A stretch of DNA of 64,000 nt, taken from assembly GCF_014268275.3 (NCBI RefSeq), contig NZ_CP077084.1:4898001-4962000 (forward strand). Reading direction: 5' to 3'. Shown here piece by piece: positions 54,278 to 64,000 of the stretch. How positions within the stretch are numbered: position 1 is the stretch's first letter; each line of letters begins with the position of its first letter. A program made the position numbers and the translations under genes. The notes beneath the pieces were generated by a model. The model was not told the origin of the DNA. It saw only the letters and a program-made list of their open reading frames with translations, and did no database searches. The DNA is from Pseudomonas tritici. Its GTDB lineage: Bacteria; Pseudomonadota; Gammaproteobacteria; Pseudomonadales; Pseudomonadaceae.

Positions 54278-54291
54278 GGCGGATATCCGCC
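54278..54291. promoter_or_regulatory. Upstream activator site palindrome 2
   Basis: GGCGGATATCCGCC, centre 41 bases from the first copy (four helical turns), as expected for cooperative activator dimers on one DNA face. It is also only 57 bases before the divergent AraC-type start and could affect that gene. Confidence 0.7.
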
Positions 54292-54347
54292 TTGTGACCC
54301 TCTCCAGCGCTGGCTACCATCCGCGACTCCATGGACGAGGCCTTCGC

Positions 54348-55346
54348 ATGCGTGAACGTACCATCGCCAGTCATTTCGCCCGGGCTGCTCTCGGCGGGGC
54401 GCGTCGGGCCGGTTACGACTATTCGGGGCTGCTGGACCAAGTGGGCATCACGCCGGAGCTGCTCACCGAACCCCGTGCCCGCATCGCGCCGGAGCAATTC
54501 GCCCGGTTGCTGCAAATGCTCTGGCTGGCGCTTGACGATGAATATCTTGGGTTCGCCGACGGCCCAAGCAAACGCGGCACCTTCGCGATGATGTGCCACG
54601 CGCTGATCCACTGCCGCACCTTGGAGAAAGCCCTGGAACGCGGCTTATTATTTTATAGCCTATTCCCACAAGGCCCGCGCTGGCAGCTGACACGTGAAGG
54701 CGAAATGGCCCGCTTGAGTCTGGACGACTCGCAGTTGTGGGACCCGGATCACTTCCTCAGCGAATGCCTGCTGGTGATCTGGCATCGCCTGGGCAGCTGG
54801 CTGATCGGCCAACGGATTCGGCTGCACCAGGCCACCTTCAGTTATCCGATGCCGGCTCACGCCGGCGAATATGACCTGCTGTTTCCCTGTGCCCAGGTAT
54901 TCGGTGCGCCGAACAGTAGCCTCGTGTTTCCCGCGCGCTACCTGAACCTGCCGCTGCTGCAGGATGAACGCACACTCAAGCACTTTTTGGAGCGCTCACC
55001 CGCCGACTTGCTCTCTCGGCCAGATGAAGGCGATAGCTTGAGCAGTCAGCTACGCCGCTTGCTCAGCCGCGACCGCACGCCCTGGCCGGACTTGGAAGCC
55101 GTCGCCCAGCACCTGCACATCAGCCCGCAGACCCTGCGCAGGCATTTACGCGAAGAAGGCACCAGTTTTCAGGCTCTCAAGGATGAGCTGCGGCGGGACA
55201 TCGCCATTTATCATTTGGGCCGAGCGGATTTGTCATTGCAGGAGATTGCCGAGCAGTTGGGGTTTTCCGAGCCGTCGGCGTTTCATCGGGCGTTCAAGAA
55301 GTGGACGGGGCTGACGCCAGGGGCGTATCGCGCGCAAGAGAGTTAG
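54348..55346 (+). CDS. AraC-family transcriptional regulator (Arabinose_bd domain type)
   Basis: 332 residues: N-terminal domain of the OruR/ArgR-like class (AALGGARRAGYDYSGLLDQVGITPELL, YSLFPQGPRWQL) and C-terminal AraC DNA-binding domain (VAQHLHISPQTLRRHLREEGTSFQALKDELRRDIA, QEIAEQLGFSEPSAFHRAFKKWTGLTPGAYR). Target unknown. The ATG with GAGG upstream is chosen over one 24 codons earlier, which falls in the activator-site region. Divergent from dctA. Confidence 0.9.
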   Translation: MRERTIASHFARAALGGARRAGYDYSGLLDQVGITPELLTEPRARIAPEQFARLLQMLWLALDDEYLGFADGPSKRGTFAMMCHALIHCRTLEKALERGLLFYSLFPQGPRWQLTREGEMARLSLDDSQLWDPDHFLSECLLVIWHRLGSWLIGQRIRLHQATFSYPMPAHAGEYDLLFPCAQVFGAPNSSLVFPARYLNLPLLQDERTLKHFLERSPADLLSRPDEGDSLSSQLRRLLSRDRTPWPDLEAVAQHLHISPQTLRRHLREEGTSFQALKDELRRDIAIYHLGRADLSLQEIAEQLGFSEPSAFHRAFKKWTGLTPGAYRAQES

Positions 55347-55366
55347 AGCTGTGTTGCTTGTGCGGG

Positions 55367-55469
55367 CCTCATCGCGGGCAAGCCCGGCTCCCACAGTGGA
55401 TTGGGTTAACACAGTGATTTGTGAACCCAATCCACTGTGGGAACTGGCTTGCCTGCGATGAGGCCAGTG
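55367..55469. repeat. Long REP doublet with about 46-bp arms
   Basis: The sequence GGCCTCATCGCGGGCAAGCC...AACC on the left is repeated inverted on the right as AACC...GGCTTGCCTGCGATGAGGCC, with few mismatches and a 16-base centre. It separates the convergent AraC-type and phoQ genes. Confidence 0.88.
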
Positions 55470-55482
55470 GAGTCAATAGAGA

Positions 55483-56829
55483 TCACAAGGCCGGAAAATG
55501 AATCTTGAATGCCGCGCCACCCAACGGTGAATCCCCCAGGGTCAAGCGTGCGCCGTAGCTTTCAATAATATCCTTGACCACCGCCAACCCAATCCCCTGC
55601 CCGGGATGCTGGCGATCCAGCCGTTCACCCCGTTGCAAAATCCGCGCACGCTGGTCCGCCGGCACACCCGGCCCGTCATCCTCAATGCACAGCTCACTGC
55701 CCTCCAGGCTTTCCACCAGGCTGATGCGCACTTCGCTCAAACACAGGCGGTAAGCGTTTTCCAGCAGGTTGCCGAGCAATTCCAGTAAGGCGCCCTTTTC
55801 CATGGGCACGTCGCATTCATCCGGCAGTTCAAAGGAGACGGTGACGCGTTTGTCGCGGTAGACCTTGTCCAGTGTGTCGCACAGGCTTTGCAGCACCGGC
55901 GCCAGGCGTACCTGGTGGCGCACCAGGCCGCTTTTGCGCAGGCTGGCGCGTTGCAACTGGTAACTGATCTGCTGGCTCATGCGCTCAATCTGTGACTGCA
56001 AAACCCAGGCCTGGTCGCGATCTTCCGGGCGCTGGGCCATGTCTTCGCTCACGCCCTGCAACACCGCCAGCGGGGTTTTCAGGCTGTGGGCCAAATCGTC
56101 AAGGGAGTCGCGGTAGCGCGCACGTTGCTCACGTTCGCTGTGCAGCAAACGGTTGAGGGAGCCGGTGAGGCGCAGCAATTCGCGGGGGTGTTGTTCACTA
56201 AGGCTTTCTCGGGTGCCGCCTTCGATCTGGTCGAGTTCCTGGCTAAGCCGCCGCAAGGCTTGCAAGCCCCAGGTCAGGCCCAGCCAGAGCAAGGTCAGCA
56301 ACACCAGCAACGCCGCACCAAAGCCCAGGTAGAGGTTTTCGCGCAGGCCTTCGAGGGTCAGTTGGTATTCACGCACCGGTTGCAGGGCGACGATACTAAA
56401 CGCCGCGCTCTTGCCGCCCAGCAGCCTGACCTCGACGTCATACACAAAGAATTCCTGACCATTGGCCTCACGAATTCGCGCAAATTCATTACCGCGCCCG
56501 TCGTAGCGCGGTTTGTAGTTGATGTTCTCTTCCTTGGTCGCCCGCGAACGCCACACCAGGTGGCCCTCGCGGTCGTAGATATAGCCGAGCAGGCGGCTGT
56601 CGGTGAGGTTGAAACGTTCGTCCGGCAACTGCGCCGGCATCTGCAGGCGGTTATTGTCGACCCGCGCGGCGGAAATCAGGGTGGTGACGTCCGACGCCAA
56701 GCGCTGCTCGATGGAGTCCTGCAACGCCAGGCTGAACGCCCCCTGCATGGCCGGCAACAAACCCAGCATAAACAGCACGGCCAGAGTGGCGGCCGCCAGC
56801 ATCAAGCGCACGCGTAACGAGCGAATCAA
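55483..56829 (-). CDS. phoQ: Sensor histidine kinase PhoQ
   Basis: 448 residues: TM1 (about 8-28), periplasmic sensor region, TM2 (about 170-190), HAMP-like linker, HisKA with the phospho-His in LDDLAHSLKTPLAVLQG, and HATPase (LLGNLLENAYRL, DDGPGVPADQR, GIGLAVVKDI). Start MIRSLRVRLMLAAATLAVLFML is very close to P. aeruginosa PhoQ as I recall it. Senses low divalent cations and antimicrobial peptides. Overlaps phoP by 4 bases. Confidence 0.93.
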   Translation of the reverse strand: MIRSLRVRLMLAAATLAVLFMLGLLPAMQGAFSLALQDSIEQRLASDVTTLISAARVDNNRLQMPAQLPDERFNLTDSRLLGYIYDREGHLVWRSRATKEENINYKPRYDGRGNEFARIREANGQEFFVYDVEVRLLGGKSAAFSIVALQPVREYQLTLEGLRENLYLGFGAALLVLLTLLWLGLTWGLQALRRLSQELDQIEGGTRESLSEQHPRELLRLTGSLNRLLHSEREQRARYRDSLDDLAHSLKTPLAVLQGVSEDMAQRPEDRDQAWVLQSQIERMSQQISYQLQRASLRKSGLVRHQVRLAPVLQSLCDTLDKVYRDKRVTVSFELPDECDVPMEKGALLELLGNLLENAYRLCLSEVRISLVESLEGSELCIEDDGPGVPADQRARILQRGERLDRQHPGQGIGLAVVKDIIESYGARLTLGDSPLGGAAFKIHFPAL

Positions 56830-57503
56830 CGGCAGCGCTCATTGAAGAGGTAGCCCAGGCCACGCACGGTGTCGATCGGCTTGAACCCGGCCGGGCCTTC
56901 CAGCTTACGGCGTAGGCGACCGACCAGCACTTCGATGACATTGGGATCACGCTCGTCGTCATCGGGGTAAAGCTGCTCCATCAAACGGTCCTTGGCGACC
57001 ACTTGCTGGTGGTGGCGCATCAGGTATTCGAGAATCCGGTATTCGTAGGCGGTCAGTGCCAGGGGCTGTTCGTCGAGGGACGCTTGCTTGCGGTTAAGGT
57101 CCAGCAGCAACGGCCCGGCCACGATGGTCGACTGGGTGAAACCACTGGAGCGACGCAGCAACGCGTTCATCCGCGCTTCCAGCTCTTCAAACTGGAACGG
57201 CTTGACCAAGTAGTCGTCGGCGCCGGCAGCCAACCCTTCGACCTTGTCCTGCCAGTTGCCGCGAGCCGTGAGGATCAGGATCGGGAAGGTCTTGGCCTGG
57301 GTACGCAGTTGGCGGATCAGGTCCAGGCCGCCCAGGCCGGGCAGACCCAGGTCGATGATGGCCAGGTCATGGTTGAATTGGCCCGTCTGGTAGAGGGCCT
57401 CTTCGGCATTGGCCACGGCCTCGACCACGTGGCCGCTGTCGGTCAGGCGGGTAAACAGGTGATGGCGCAGCAGCGCCTCATCTTCCACCACCAGCAATTT
57501 CAT
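56826..57503 (-). CDS. phoP: Response regulator PhoP
   Basis: 225 residues: receiver domain with phospho-Asp in DLAIIDLGLPGLGG and conserved ILTARG and VKPF, then an OmpR-type winged helix (LTAYEYRILEYLMRHHQQVV, VEVLVGRLRRKLE-like NVIEVLVGRLRRKL, VRGLGYLF). Nearly identical in layout to P. aeruginosa PhoP. ATG MKLLVVEDEALL chosen over one four codons earlier. Lies 18 bases after a small periplasmic gene in the position occupied by oprH in P. aeruginosa. Confidence 0.94.
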   Translation of the reverse strand: MKLLVVEDEALLRHHLFTRLTDSGHVVEAVANAEEALYQTGQFNHDLAIIDLGLPGLGGLDLIRQLRTQAKTFPILILTARGNWQDKVEGLAAGADDYLVKPFQFEELEARMNALLRRSSGFTQSTIVAGPLLLDLNRKQASLDEQPLALTAYEYRILEYLMRHHQQVVAKDRLMEQLYPDDDERDPNVIEVLVGRLRRKLEGPAGFKPIDTVRGLGYLFNERCR

Positions 57504-57521
57504 AAGGCTCTCCAAAGCAAA

Positions 57522-57830
57522 TCAACTGTCCGACAGAGGGATATCATAGCGGCCCTGCAGGTCTTGCGGGCGCAGTTTAATACCATTGAACTGACCGGTC
57601 AGGTGTTCATAGCCAGCGCGGTACGCCGGCTGCGGGGTGACAAGGCCAAGGGATTGGCCCCAGGGCGTAGGTTGGCTGCCAGCGTCTTCGAGGCTGACAC
57701 GCTGAATCAAGGTGCTGGTTTTTCGGGTCTTTTCTTTGCCGAATGCGGCAAAAGCACCATCAGCGGCCTGGACCCCAGCGGTGGCACTGAGCATGGTTAA
57801 CGCCAACATCAGCTTTTTGATCGCACTCAT
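57522..57830 (-). CDS. Small periplasmic protein, first gene of the phoPQ operon
   Basis: 102 residues: signal peptide (MSAIKKLMLALTMLSATAGVQAADG) and a short soluble part (PTPWGQSLGLVTPQPAYRAGYEHLTGQFNGIKLRPQDLQGRYD is its core, seen here as PAYRAGYEHL and KLRPQDLQGRYD). Unknown function. Strong ribosome site GGAGGTAAG decides the start. Preceded by PhoP-type repeats, so presumably PhoP-activated, taking the operon slot of oprH. Not related in sequence to OprH as far as I can see. Confidence 0.8.
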   Translation of the reverse strand: MSAIKKLMLALTMLSATAGVQAADGAFAAFGKEKTRKTSTLIQRVSLEDAGSQPTPWGQSLGLVTPQPAYRAGYEHLTGQFNGIKLRPQDLQGRYDIPLSDS

Positions 57831-57864
57831 GGTGCTTACCTCCACGCATTTTGGCTGTTAGGCC

Positions 57865-57920
57865 AGACTACGCAGGCGCCCCTGAACTCCCCCTGAACAG
57901 GCTCTGAACCGCACCTGAAC
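57865..57920 (-). promoter_or_regulatory. PhoP-type promoter with four 11-bp-phased half-sites
   Basis: On the minus strand GTTCAG occurs four times (57920-57915, 57909-57904, 57898-57893, 57887-57882), each 11 bases apart, as in PhoP/OmpR direct-repeat sites. The last copy is followed after 11 bases by a -10 TAGTCT (57870-57865), the usual geometry of PhoP-activated promoters. Confidence 0.75.
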
Positions 57921-57966
57921 CGCAGCGGACTATCCTGTTGCCCATCAACTCGGCAAAATACCGCCC

Positions 57967-58683
57967 ATGAATTCCCTACCCGCTTGCTGCACTCCACTCG
58001 ACGCCCATTGGCCGCTGCCCGATCCCTTGCCGGGCACGGTGTTTCTCAGCACCCGGTTTGACCCTGCCTTATTAGCGCCAGGCGACTTCCAGCGCAGTGC
58101 CGTGCCGCCCCCCGCGAGCATCCAGCGTTCAGTGGCCAAGCGTCAGGCCGAGTTCCTGGCCGGCCGGCTGTGCGCCCGCGCTGCACTGCAACAGCTCGAT
58201 CACCTCGATTGCGTGCCAGCCATCGGTGAAGACCGTGCACCGGTGTGGCCCGCGCACATCAGTGGCTCCATCACCCACAGCACCGGGCACGCCGCTGCGA
58301 TTGTCGCGCACACGGCGCAATGGCGTGGGCTTGGGATGGACCTGGAGAATGTGCTGACGCTGGAGCGGGCTGAACGGCTGGCCGGGGAAATCCTGACTGC
58401 CGATGAAATGCGGCGTATGGCCGCCCTCCCGCGAGAGCAGATCGCTTTGCTGGTGACGCTGACGTTTTCGGCCAAGGAAAGCCTGTTCAAGGCGCTCTAT
58501 CCGATTGTGCAGAAACGTTTTTATTTTGAGCATGCGGAGTTGCTGGAGTGGTCCGAGTCGGGCCAGCTGCGGCTACGGTTGCTGACGGATCTTTCCAGTG
58601 AGTGGTGCCATGGCAAGGAGCTGGTGGGGCAGTTTGCGGTGAGTGATGGACAACTGTTGAGTCTGGTAGCCATCCGCGCTTGA
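57967..58683 (+). CDS. pcpS: 4'-phosphopantetheinyl transferase PcpS
   Basis: 238 residues of the EntD/Sfp-type family. Motifs: KRQAEFLAGRLCARAAL, GSITHSTGHAAAIV, GMDLENVLT (Mg-binding Asp) and FSAKESLFKALYP (KES). Strong resemblance to P. aeruginosa PcpS (FYFEHAELLEW, LRLLTDLSSEW), which loads both AcpP and siderophore synthases and is the only such transferase there. Target acpP is in this window. Divergent from the phoPQ operon across 136 bases holding the PhoP-type repeats. Confidence 0.93.
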   Translation: MNSLPACCTPLDAHWPLPDPLPGTVFLSTRFDPALLAPGDFQRSAVPPPASIQRSVAKRQAEFLAGRLCARAALQQLDHLDCVPAIGEDRAPVWPAHISGSITHSTGHAAAIVAHTAQWRGLGMDLENVLTLERAERLAGEILTADEMRRMAALPREQIALLVTLTFSAKESLFKALYPIVQKRFYFEHAELLEWSESGQLRLRLLTDLSSEWCHGKELVGQFAVSDGQLLSLVAIRA

Positions 58684-58686
58684 TAG

Positions 58687-58797
58687 ATCGCTATCGCAGG
58701 CAAGCCAGCTCCCACATTTGGAGTGCATTCCAAAGCTGGAACTCGATCGAATGTGGGAGCTGGCTTGTCGGGTCGCCGCACCGCTGCGATAGCGGTA
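58687..58797. repeat. REP-type repeat pair (opposite order)
   Basis: CGCTATCGCAGGCAAGCCAGCTCCCACATT (from about 58689) and AATGTGGGAGCTGGCTTGTCGG... (from about 58751) ending near CCGCTGCGATAGCGGT. It lies between the convergent pcpS and sensor-kinase genes. Confidence 0.85.
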
Positions 58798-60408
58798 TCA
58801 GGGTTTGTCCTGATCCCTGGGCCAACTCAAGCTGAAGCACGCCCCACCCAAATTGTTGCTCTTGCTGATCAACGCCCGGCCGCCGTGCCAGTAGATAATC
58901 CGACGCACAATCGATAAGCCCAGGCCATGCCCACCCGAGGCGCGGGTGCGGCTGTCGTCCAGGCGCAGGAACGGCGTGAAGATGCGCTCCCAAGCGCTTT
59001 CCGGCACGCCGGGGCCGTCGTCTTCCACGTCGATACGGCAGCGCACCTGGCCCACCTGATAACTGATCAACACGTGGCCTTGGGCGTGGCGCATGGCATT
59101 GCTCACCAGGTTCTGCAGGGCACGGTGCAAATAACGCGGCTCGGCGTCGACCCAGGCGTCATCCCAATGCGTCGAAGACAGGCAGATACCCCGTGCCACG
59201 TTGATCTGCGGGCGCAGTGGCGATAATTCGCCGATCACCTGATCAAGCAGCGCATTCAGGTCGACTCGCTGGAAATTCAGCTCCGGCGAGCCCTGTTCCA
59301 GGCGCGCATAAGTGAGCATTTCATCGACCAGGCCATCAAGGTCCTGAATGTCGCTGTCCATGCCTTCGAGGTATTTGCGCCGTGCCTCGGGGGTGGTGGC
59401 ATCGCCGACCATCTCCAGGCCGAAACGCAGACGCGCCACCGGCGTGCGCAGTTCGTGGGACACCGCGCGCACCAGTTCACGCTGGATCGCCAGCAACTGC
59501 TGCAAGTGCTCGGCCATGCCGTTGAACGCTGCAGCGAGGCGCCCCACCGAGTCAGCGCCACGGGCCGGCACGCGGACTTCCAGGTTGCCCTTGGCAATGC
59601 GTGTGGCGGCGGCTTCCAGGCCGCGCAAGCGGCGTTCAAGCTGACGCACCAATAGATAGACGATCAGACCGATCAGGGTCAGGCCGATCAAGGCGATCAG
59701 GATGAGCCACTGCGCCGGATAAGGGTTCATCTGATACAGGGGACCGAGTTCCAGCACCCACGGCGTGCCGACCATGCCGGCAAACACGCGGATCGAATCG
59801 CCGCCCTTGCCCAGGGCCATCACCGTATCGCCTTCCGATACGCGACGGCGCTGGTCCTCGTCCATATCAGCCTGGTCGAGGGTCATCAGGTGCATGTCGA
59901 AGCCAAAACCCTTGGCTTCTTTTATGTCTGCCAGGCGCTGCGGCTGTTCGGCCACCGGGAAGCGCACCAGTTCGTCGGCGAGCAGGTAGATCGTCGCGCG
60001 CGCCAGTTGCTCGCTGATCTGCTGCACCTCCCCCTCCAGCACGAGTGGTTCCTGGGCACTGACCAATCGCAGCACCCGCGCGGCGTGAGGACCCGTCTGT
60101 TGCACCAGCACTTGGCCACGTTGCAGGCTGTTGCGCTGGCTCAAGTCCAAGTGCACATCGGCCAGGGGGCGCAACTCCAGCGGGATACCCAGCAAACGCT
60201 CCCACACCGCCAGGGCGCGTTGGCGCTCGATGGGACTCATGGGCTGCAGGTTGTCGCCCATCAAGGCAAAGGTGCCATGGGCCAGGCGCTCGCGGTACTG
60301 GCCGCTGCGCACCTCGTTGAGCAGGTGCAGGGCCAGTACGCCGAGCAGCGCCACCAGAATCAGCGCTGCGCACATGCCGCCGTAGATACGCAGGAAGATC
60401 GAATTCAC
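58798..60408 (-). CDS. Sensor histidine kinase (RstB-like)
   Basis: 536 residues: TM1 (about 10-32), a roughly 190-residue periplasmic domain, TM2 (about 225-252), HAMP, HisKA with phospho-His in RAVSHELRTPVARLRF (about residue 318) and HATPase (LQNLVSNAMRHA, DDGPGVPESA, GGHGLGLSIVRRI). Signal unknown. Its start overlaps the response-regulator stop by 4 bases. Location next to nrdA matches PA1158/PA1157 of P. aeruginosa. Confidence 0.92.
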   Translation of the reverse strand: MNSIFLRIYGGMCAALILVALLGVLALHLLNEVRSGQYRERLAHGTFALMGDNLQPMSPIERQRALAVWERLLGIPLELRPLADVHLDLSQRNSLQRGQVLVQQTGPHAARVLRLVSAQEPLVLEGEVQQISEQLARATIYLLADELVRFPVAEQPQRLADIKEAKGFGFDMHLMTLDQADMDEDQRRRVSEGDTVMALGKGGDSIRVFAGMVGTPWVLELGPLYQMNPYPAQWLILIALIGLTLIGLIVYLLVRQLERRLRGLEAAATRIAKGNLEVRVPARGADSVGRLAAAFNGMAEHLQQLLAIQRELVRAVSHELRTPVARLRFGLEMVGDATTPEARRKYLEGMDSDIQDLDGLVDEMLTYARLEQGSPELNFQRVDLNALLDQVIGELSPLRPQINVARGICLSSTHWDDAWVDAEPRYLHRALQNLVSNAMRHAQGHVLISYQVGQVRCRIDVEDDGPGVPESAWERIFTPFLRLDDSRTRASGGHGLGLSIVRRIIYWHGGRALISKSNNLGGACFSLSWPRDQDKP

Positions 60409-61130
60409 AGCGGCATGTCGGCGGCGGCTTCGGGGACGAACAAATAGCCTTTGCTGCGGACGGTCTTGATCAGGCGTGGGTGGATCGGGTCGTCGCCGAT
60501 TTTCGGGCGGATGCGCGAGATGCGCACATCAATCGAACGGTCCTGGCCGTCGTAGCCGATGCCGCGCAAGGCGATGAAGATTTCTTCGCGGGACAGGATG
60601 CGACCGGCATTCGCCACCAGCAGCCAGAGCAGGTCGAATTCAGCACTGGTCAGCTCAATACCGTCATTATTCAACCAAGCCTCGCGCAGGGCATTGTCCA
60701 CCACCAAAGGGCCAAATTGCAGGCGGCGCTGATTCTCTACCGCAGGCGGTTCCGCCGGTTCGCTGCGCCGCAGCAGGGCCTGGATGCGCGCCAGCAACAG
60801 ACGCGGGCGCACGGGTTTGCACACGTAGTCATCGGCGCCCATGTCCAGGCCCATCACCTGGTCCATGTCGTCGGTGCGCGCGGTGAGCATCAGGATCACG
60901 CCGTCATAGCGCTCGCGCACCTTGCGGCAAATGCTCAGGCCGTCCTCGCCGGGCAGCATCAGGTCCAGGATCACCAGGTCCGGTTGCTCGGCGATGATAC
61001 GCGCGGCCGCCTGGGCGCCATCGCCTTCCACTGACACCCGCAGGCCATTGCTCTCCAGATACTCACGGGTCAGTTCGGCCAGTCGCTGGTCGTCCTCGAC
61101 GATCAGTATTTGCCAGGCTTCTTGCTCCAC
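60405..61130 (-). CDS. OmpR-family response regulator (RstA-like)
   Basis: 241 residues: receiver domain with phospho-Asp in PDLVILDLMLPGEDG, MLTARTD and CKPVRP, then an OmpR winged helix (ELTSAEFDLLWLLVANAGRILSREEIF, DVRISRIRPKIGDD). Cognate partner is the kinase downstream. Regulon unknown. Upstream 500-base region is shared with divergent nrdA. Confidence 0.92.
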   Translation of the reverse strand: MEQEAWQILIVEDDQRLAELTREYLESNGLRVSVEGDGAQAAARIIAEQPDLVILDLMLPGEDGLSICRKVRERYDGVILMLTARTDDMDQVMGLDMGADDYVCKPVRPRLLLARIQALLRRSEPAEPPAVENQRRLQFGPLVVDNALREAWLNNDGIELTSAEFDLLWLLVANAGRILSREEIFIALRGIGYDGQDRSIDVRISRIRPKIGDDPIHPRLIKTVRSKGYLFVPEAAADMPL

Positions 61131-61391
61131 GGGTGGTCCTCGTTGTTATTAGAAACTGCGTTGGCCATACCCTGTTTGTCATGTTTTGAGGGCATAACAA
61201 TGGCCGATTGTAGCCATGCCCCAACCCCCAAACACAAGCCGGGAAATCCATTCGGTGATCGCGTTTTTTTGTGATAGGGTTCGCGCCCTCAAAAATCCAA
61301 CCCGTTGTTTTTATCTTGGAATATCCGGTGACAAACGGCCGAATCCAGCAGCAATGCGGCCTACACGGGTGTTCCACGTTTCATACACATT

Positions 61392-61412
61392 TTACCCACA
61401 ACGTTATCCACA
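61392..61412 (+). promoter_or_regulatory. Two DnaA boxes upstream of nrdA
   Basis: TTACCCACA (61392-61400) and the perfect DnaA box TTATCCACA (61404-61412), 12 bases apart, directly before the -35. DnaA binding ties nrd expression to replication in E. coli. Confidence 0.8.
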
Positions 61413-61421
61413 GGTAGTGCG

Positions 61422-61450
61422 TTGCTAAGCCCCCCAAAACGCATTATCTT
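61422..61450 (+). promoter_or_regulatory. Promoter of nrdA
   Basis: TTGCTA (61422-61427), 17-bp spacer, TATCTT (61445-61450). Predicted start near 61457. Confidence 0.6.
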
Positions 61451-61454
61451 GTAG
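61439..61454 (+). promoter_or_regulatory. NrdR-type box 1
   Basis: ACGCATTATCTTGTAG fits 11 of 16 positions of the NrdR consensus and overlaps the -10 hexamer. Centre 61446.5, exactly 31 bases from box 2. Confidence 0.6.
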
Positions 61455-61466
61455 CCCGGCGCAAAA

Positions 61467-61488
61467 AAAACCCTACATGTAGGGTTTT
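61467..61488 (+). promoter_or_regulatory. NrdR-type box 2, inside a 22-bp perfect palindrome
   Basis: The palindrome AAAACCCTACATGTAGGGTTTT contains ACCCTACATGTAGGGT (61470-61485), which has all the invariant bases of the NrdR consensus (aCaCwAtATaTwGtGt). It lies just downstream of the predicted start. Confidence 0.75.
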
Positions 61489-61856
61489 GAGCGAAAAAAC
61501 CAAACACAGATCAGACAAGAAACTCAAGCCCTTTCTTGCACTCGTTTGGTTGAACCCACGCATTTTTTGAACGCCCAAACCGCGTACGCGGATGGCAGCC
61601 GTTTTCAAGCGCCTACAGCGCAAAACGGTACGGGTGTTGCAGTGTCTGAACCTGGCAACTGTCACCCACCAGGAATACGGCCAAGGGCTTTTCAGCCCCG
61701 AACCGAAGACTTCGGCATGGAAGCGGCGCGAACAGCTCCCTTCCTCCTGTCCCGAAGTTGTTATGCCAGGCCCAGGCCTGCTGTAAGTGCTTCAGGACGG
61801 AACGGTGGGCACCGAGATGGTGCCCAAATAAATATAGAATGTGGAGACAACCCCCC

Positions 61857-64000
<2,144 letters not shown>

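Larger units (their letters stand above)
54009..54347. other. 339-bp divergent control region of dctA and the AraC-type gene
   Basis: Contains the dctA sigma-54 promoter, two perfect GGCGGA-N2-TCCGCC palindromes and a weaker third copy (separate entries). No coding frame of note inside. Confidence 0.8.
61131..61856. other. 726-bp divergent region between response regulator and nrdA
   Basis: The left 260 bases hold no element I can name with confidence. 61392-61488 holds two DnaA-type boxes, the promoter and two NrdR-type boxes. 61457-61856 would be a leader of about 400 bases with several hairpins: CAAGAAA/TTTCTTG inside ACCAAAC/GTTTGGT (about 61500-61556), CCGAAG/CTTCGG (about 61704-61717) and GGGCACC/GGTGCCC just before the nrdA ribosome site. 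A 64-codon frame at 61592-61786 lacks a ribosome site. Confidence 0.7.

Noticed and set aside
61640..61700. Possible cobalamin riboswitch in the nrdA leader (GGCAACTGT followed by a GGAATACGGCC-like box)
   Set aside because: The conserved upstream boxes and spacing of B12 riboswitches are absent; similarity limited to a few bases.
61592..61786. 64-codon frame in the nrdA leader
   Set aside because: No ribosome site, atypical composition; more likely untranslated leader.

Overview
The window looks like chromosome of a fluorescent Pseudomonas (P. fluorescens group). It is GC-rich with Pseudomonas-type codon use. It carries many copies of the short inverted repeats typical of that group (core GTGGGAGCTGGCTTGC). 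The proteins I recognise (PhoP/PhoQ, PcpS, RNase E, EtfA/B, FabF, NrdA with two ATP cones) are of the Pseudomonas type. No tRNA, rRNA, IS element, prophage or CRISPR array was seen.

Layout. 0-11 kb: a periplasmic c-type cytochrome; a transglutaminase / alpha-E / circularly permuted ATP-grasp operon; an orphan small-RNA candidate; several small envelope or unknown proteins; a MocR-type regulator; and an operon of a periplasmic binding protein plus two lipoproteins (DUF4398 and OmpA-like). 11-15 kb: the electron-transfer flavoprotein genes etfBA, divergent from ETF-ubiquinone oxidoreductase, with a PsrA-type box at the latter's promoter. 15-32 kb: an accessory stretch with an AraC regulator and divergent alcohol dehydrogenase, an L-arabinose-type ABC transporter operon (SDR, araF, araG, araH) followed by an IclR regulator, a GNAT enzyme, an MFS exporter, and a four-gene nucleoside-type cluster (GntR, ADP-ribosylglycohydrolase, NCS1 permease, PfkB kinase) resembling E. 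coli yegTUVW. The stretch ends with DUF1285, DUF4823 and moaA.

32-50.6 kb is a conserved housekeeping block: TetR regulator, the sRNA rgsA, tatD, holB, tmk, mltG, pabC, fabF, acpP, fabG, fabD, plsX, rpmF, yceD, then maf, sppA-like peptidase, a HAD phosphatase, rluC and rne. It supplies fatty-acid and phospholipid synthesis (malonyl-ACP to acyl-phosphate), part of folate synthesis, DNA polymerase III delta prime, cell-wall and RNA processing. pilZ, which I expect between holB and tatD, is absent. 50.6-64 kb: a nested repeat element, a molybdopterin nucleotidyltransferase plus XdhC pair, dctA with a sigma-54 promoter and palindromic upstream sites, a divergent AraC-type regulator, an operon of a small periplasmic protein with phoP-phoQ preceded by four 11-bp-phased repeats, the phosphopantetheinyl transferase pcpS, a second two-component pair, and the start of nrdA, which runs off the right edge. 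The nrdA promoter shows DnaA boxes and two NrdR-type boxes 31 bp apart.

All functional calls come from reading the sequence and from recalled family knowledge; no database search was run.
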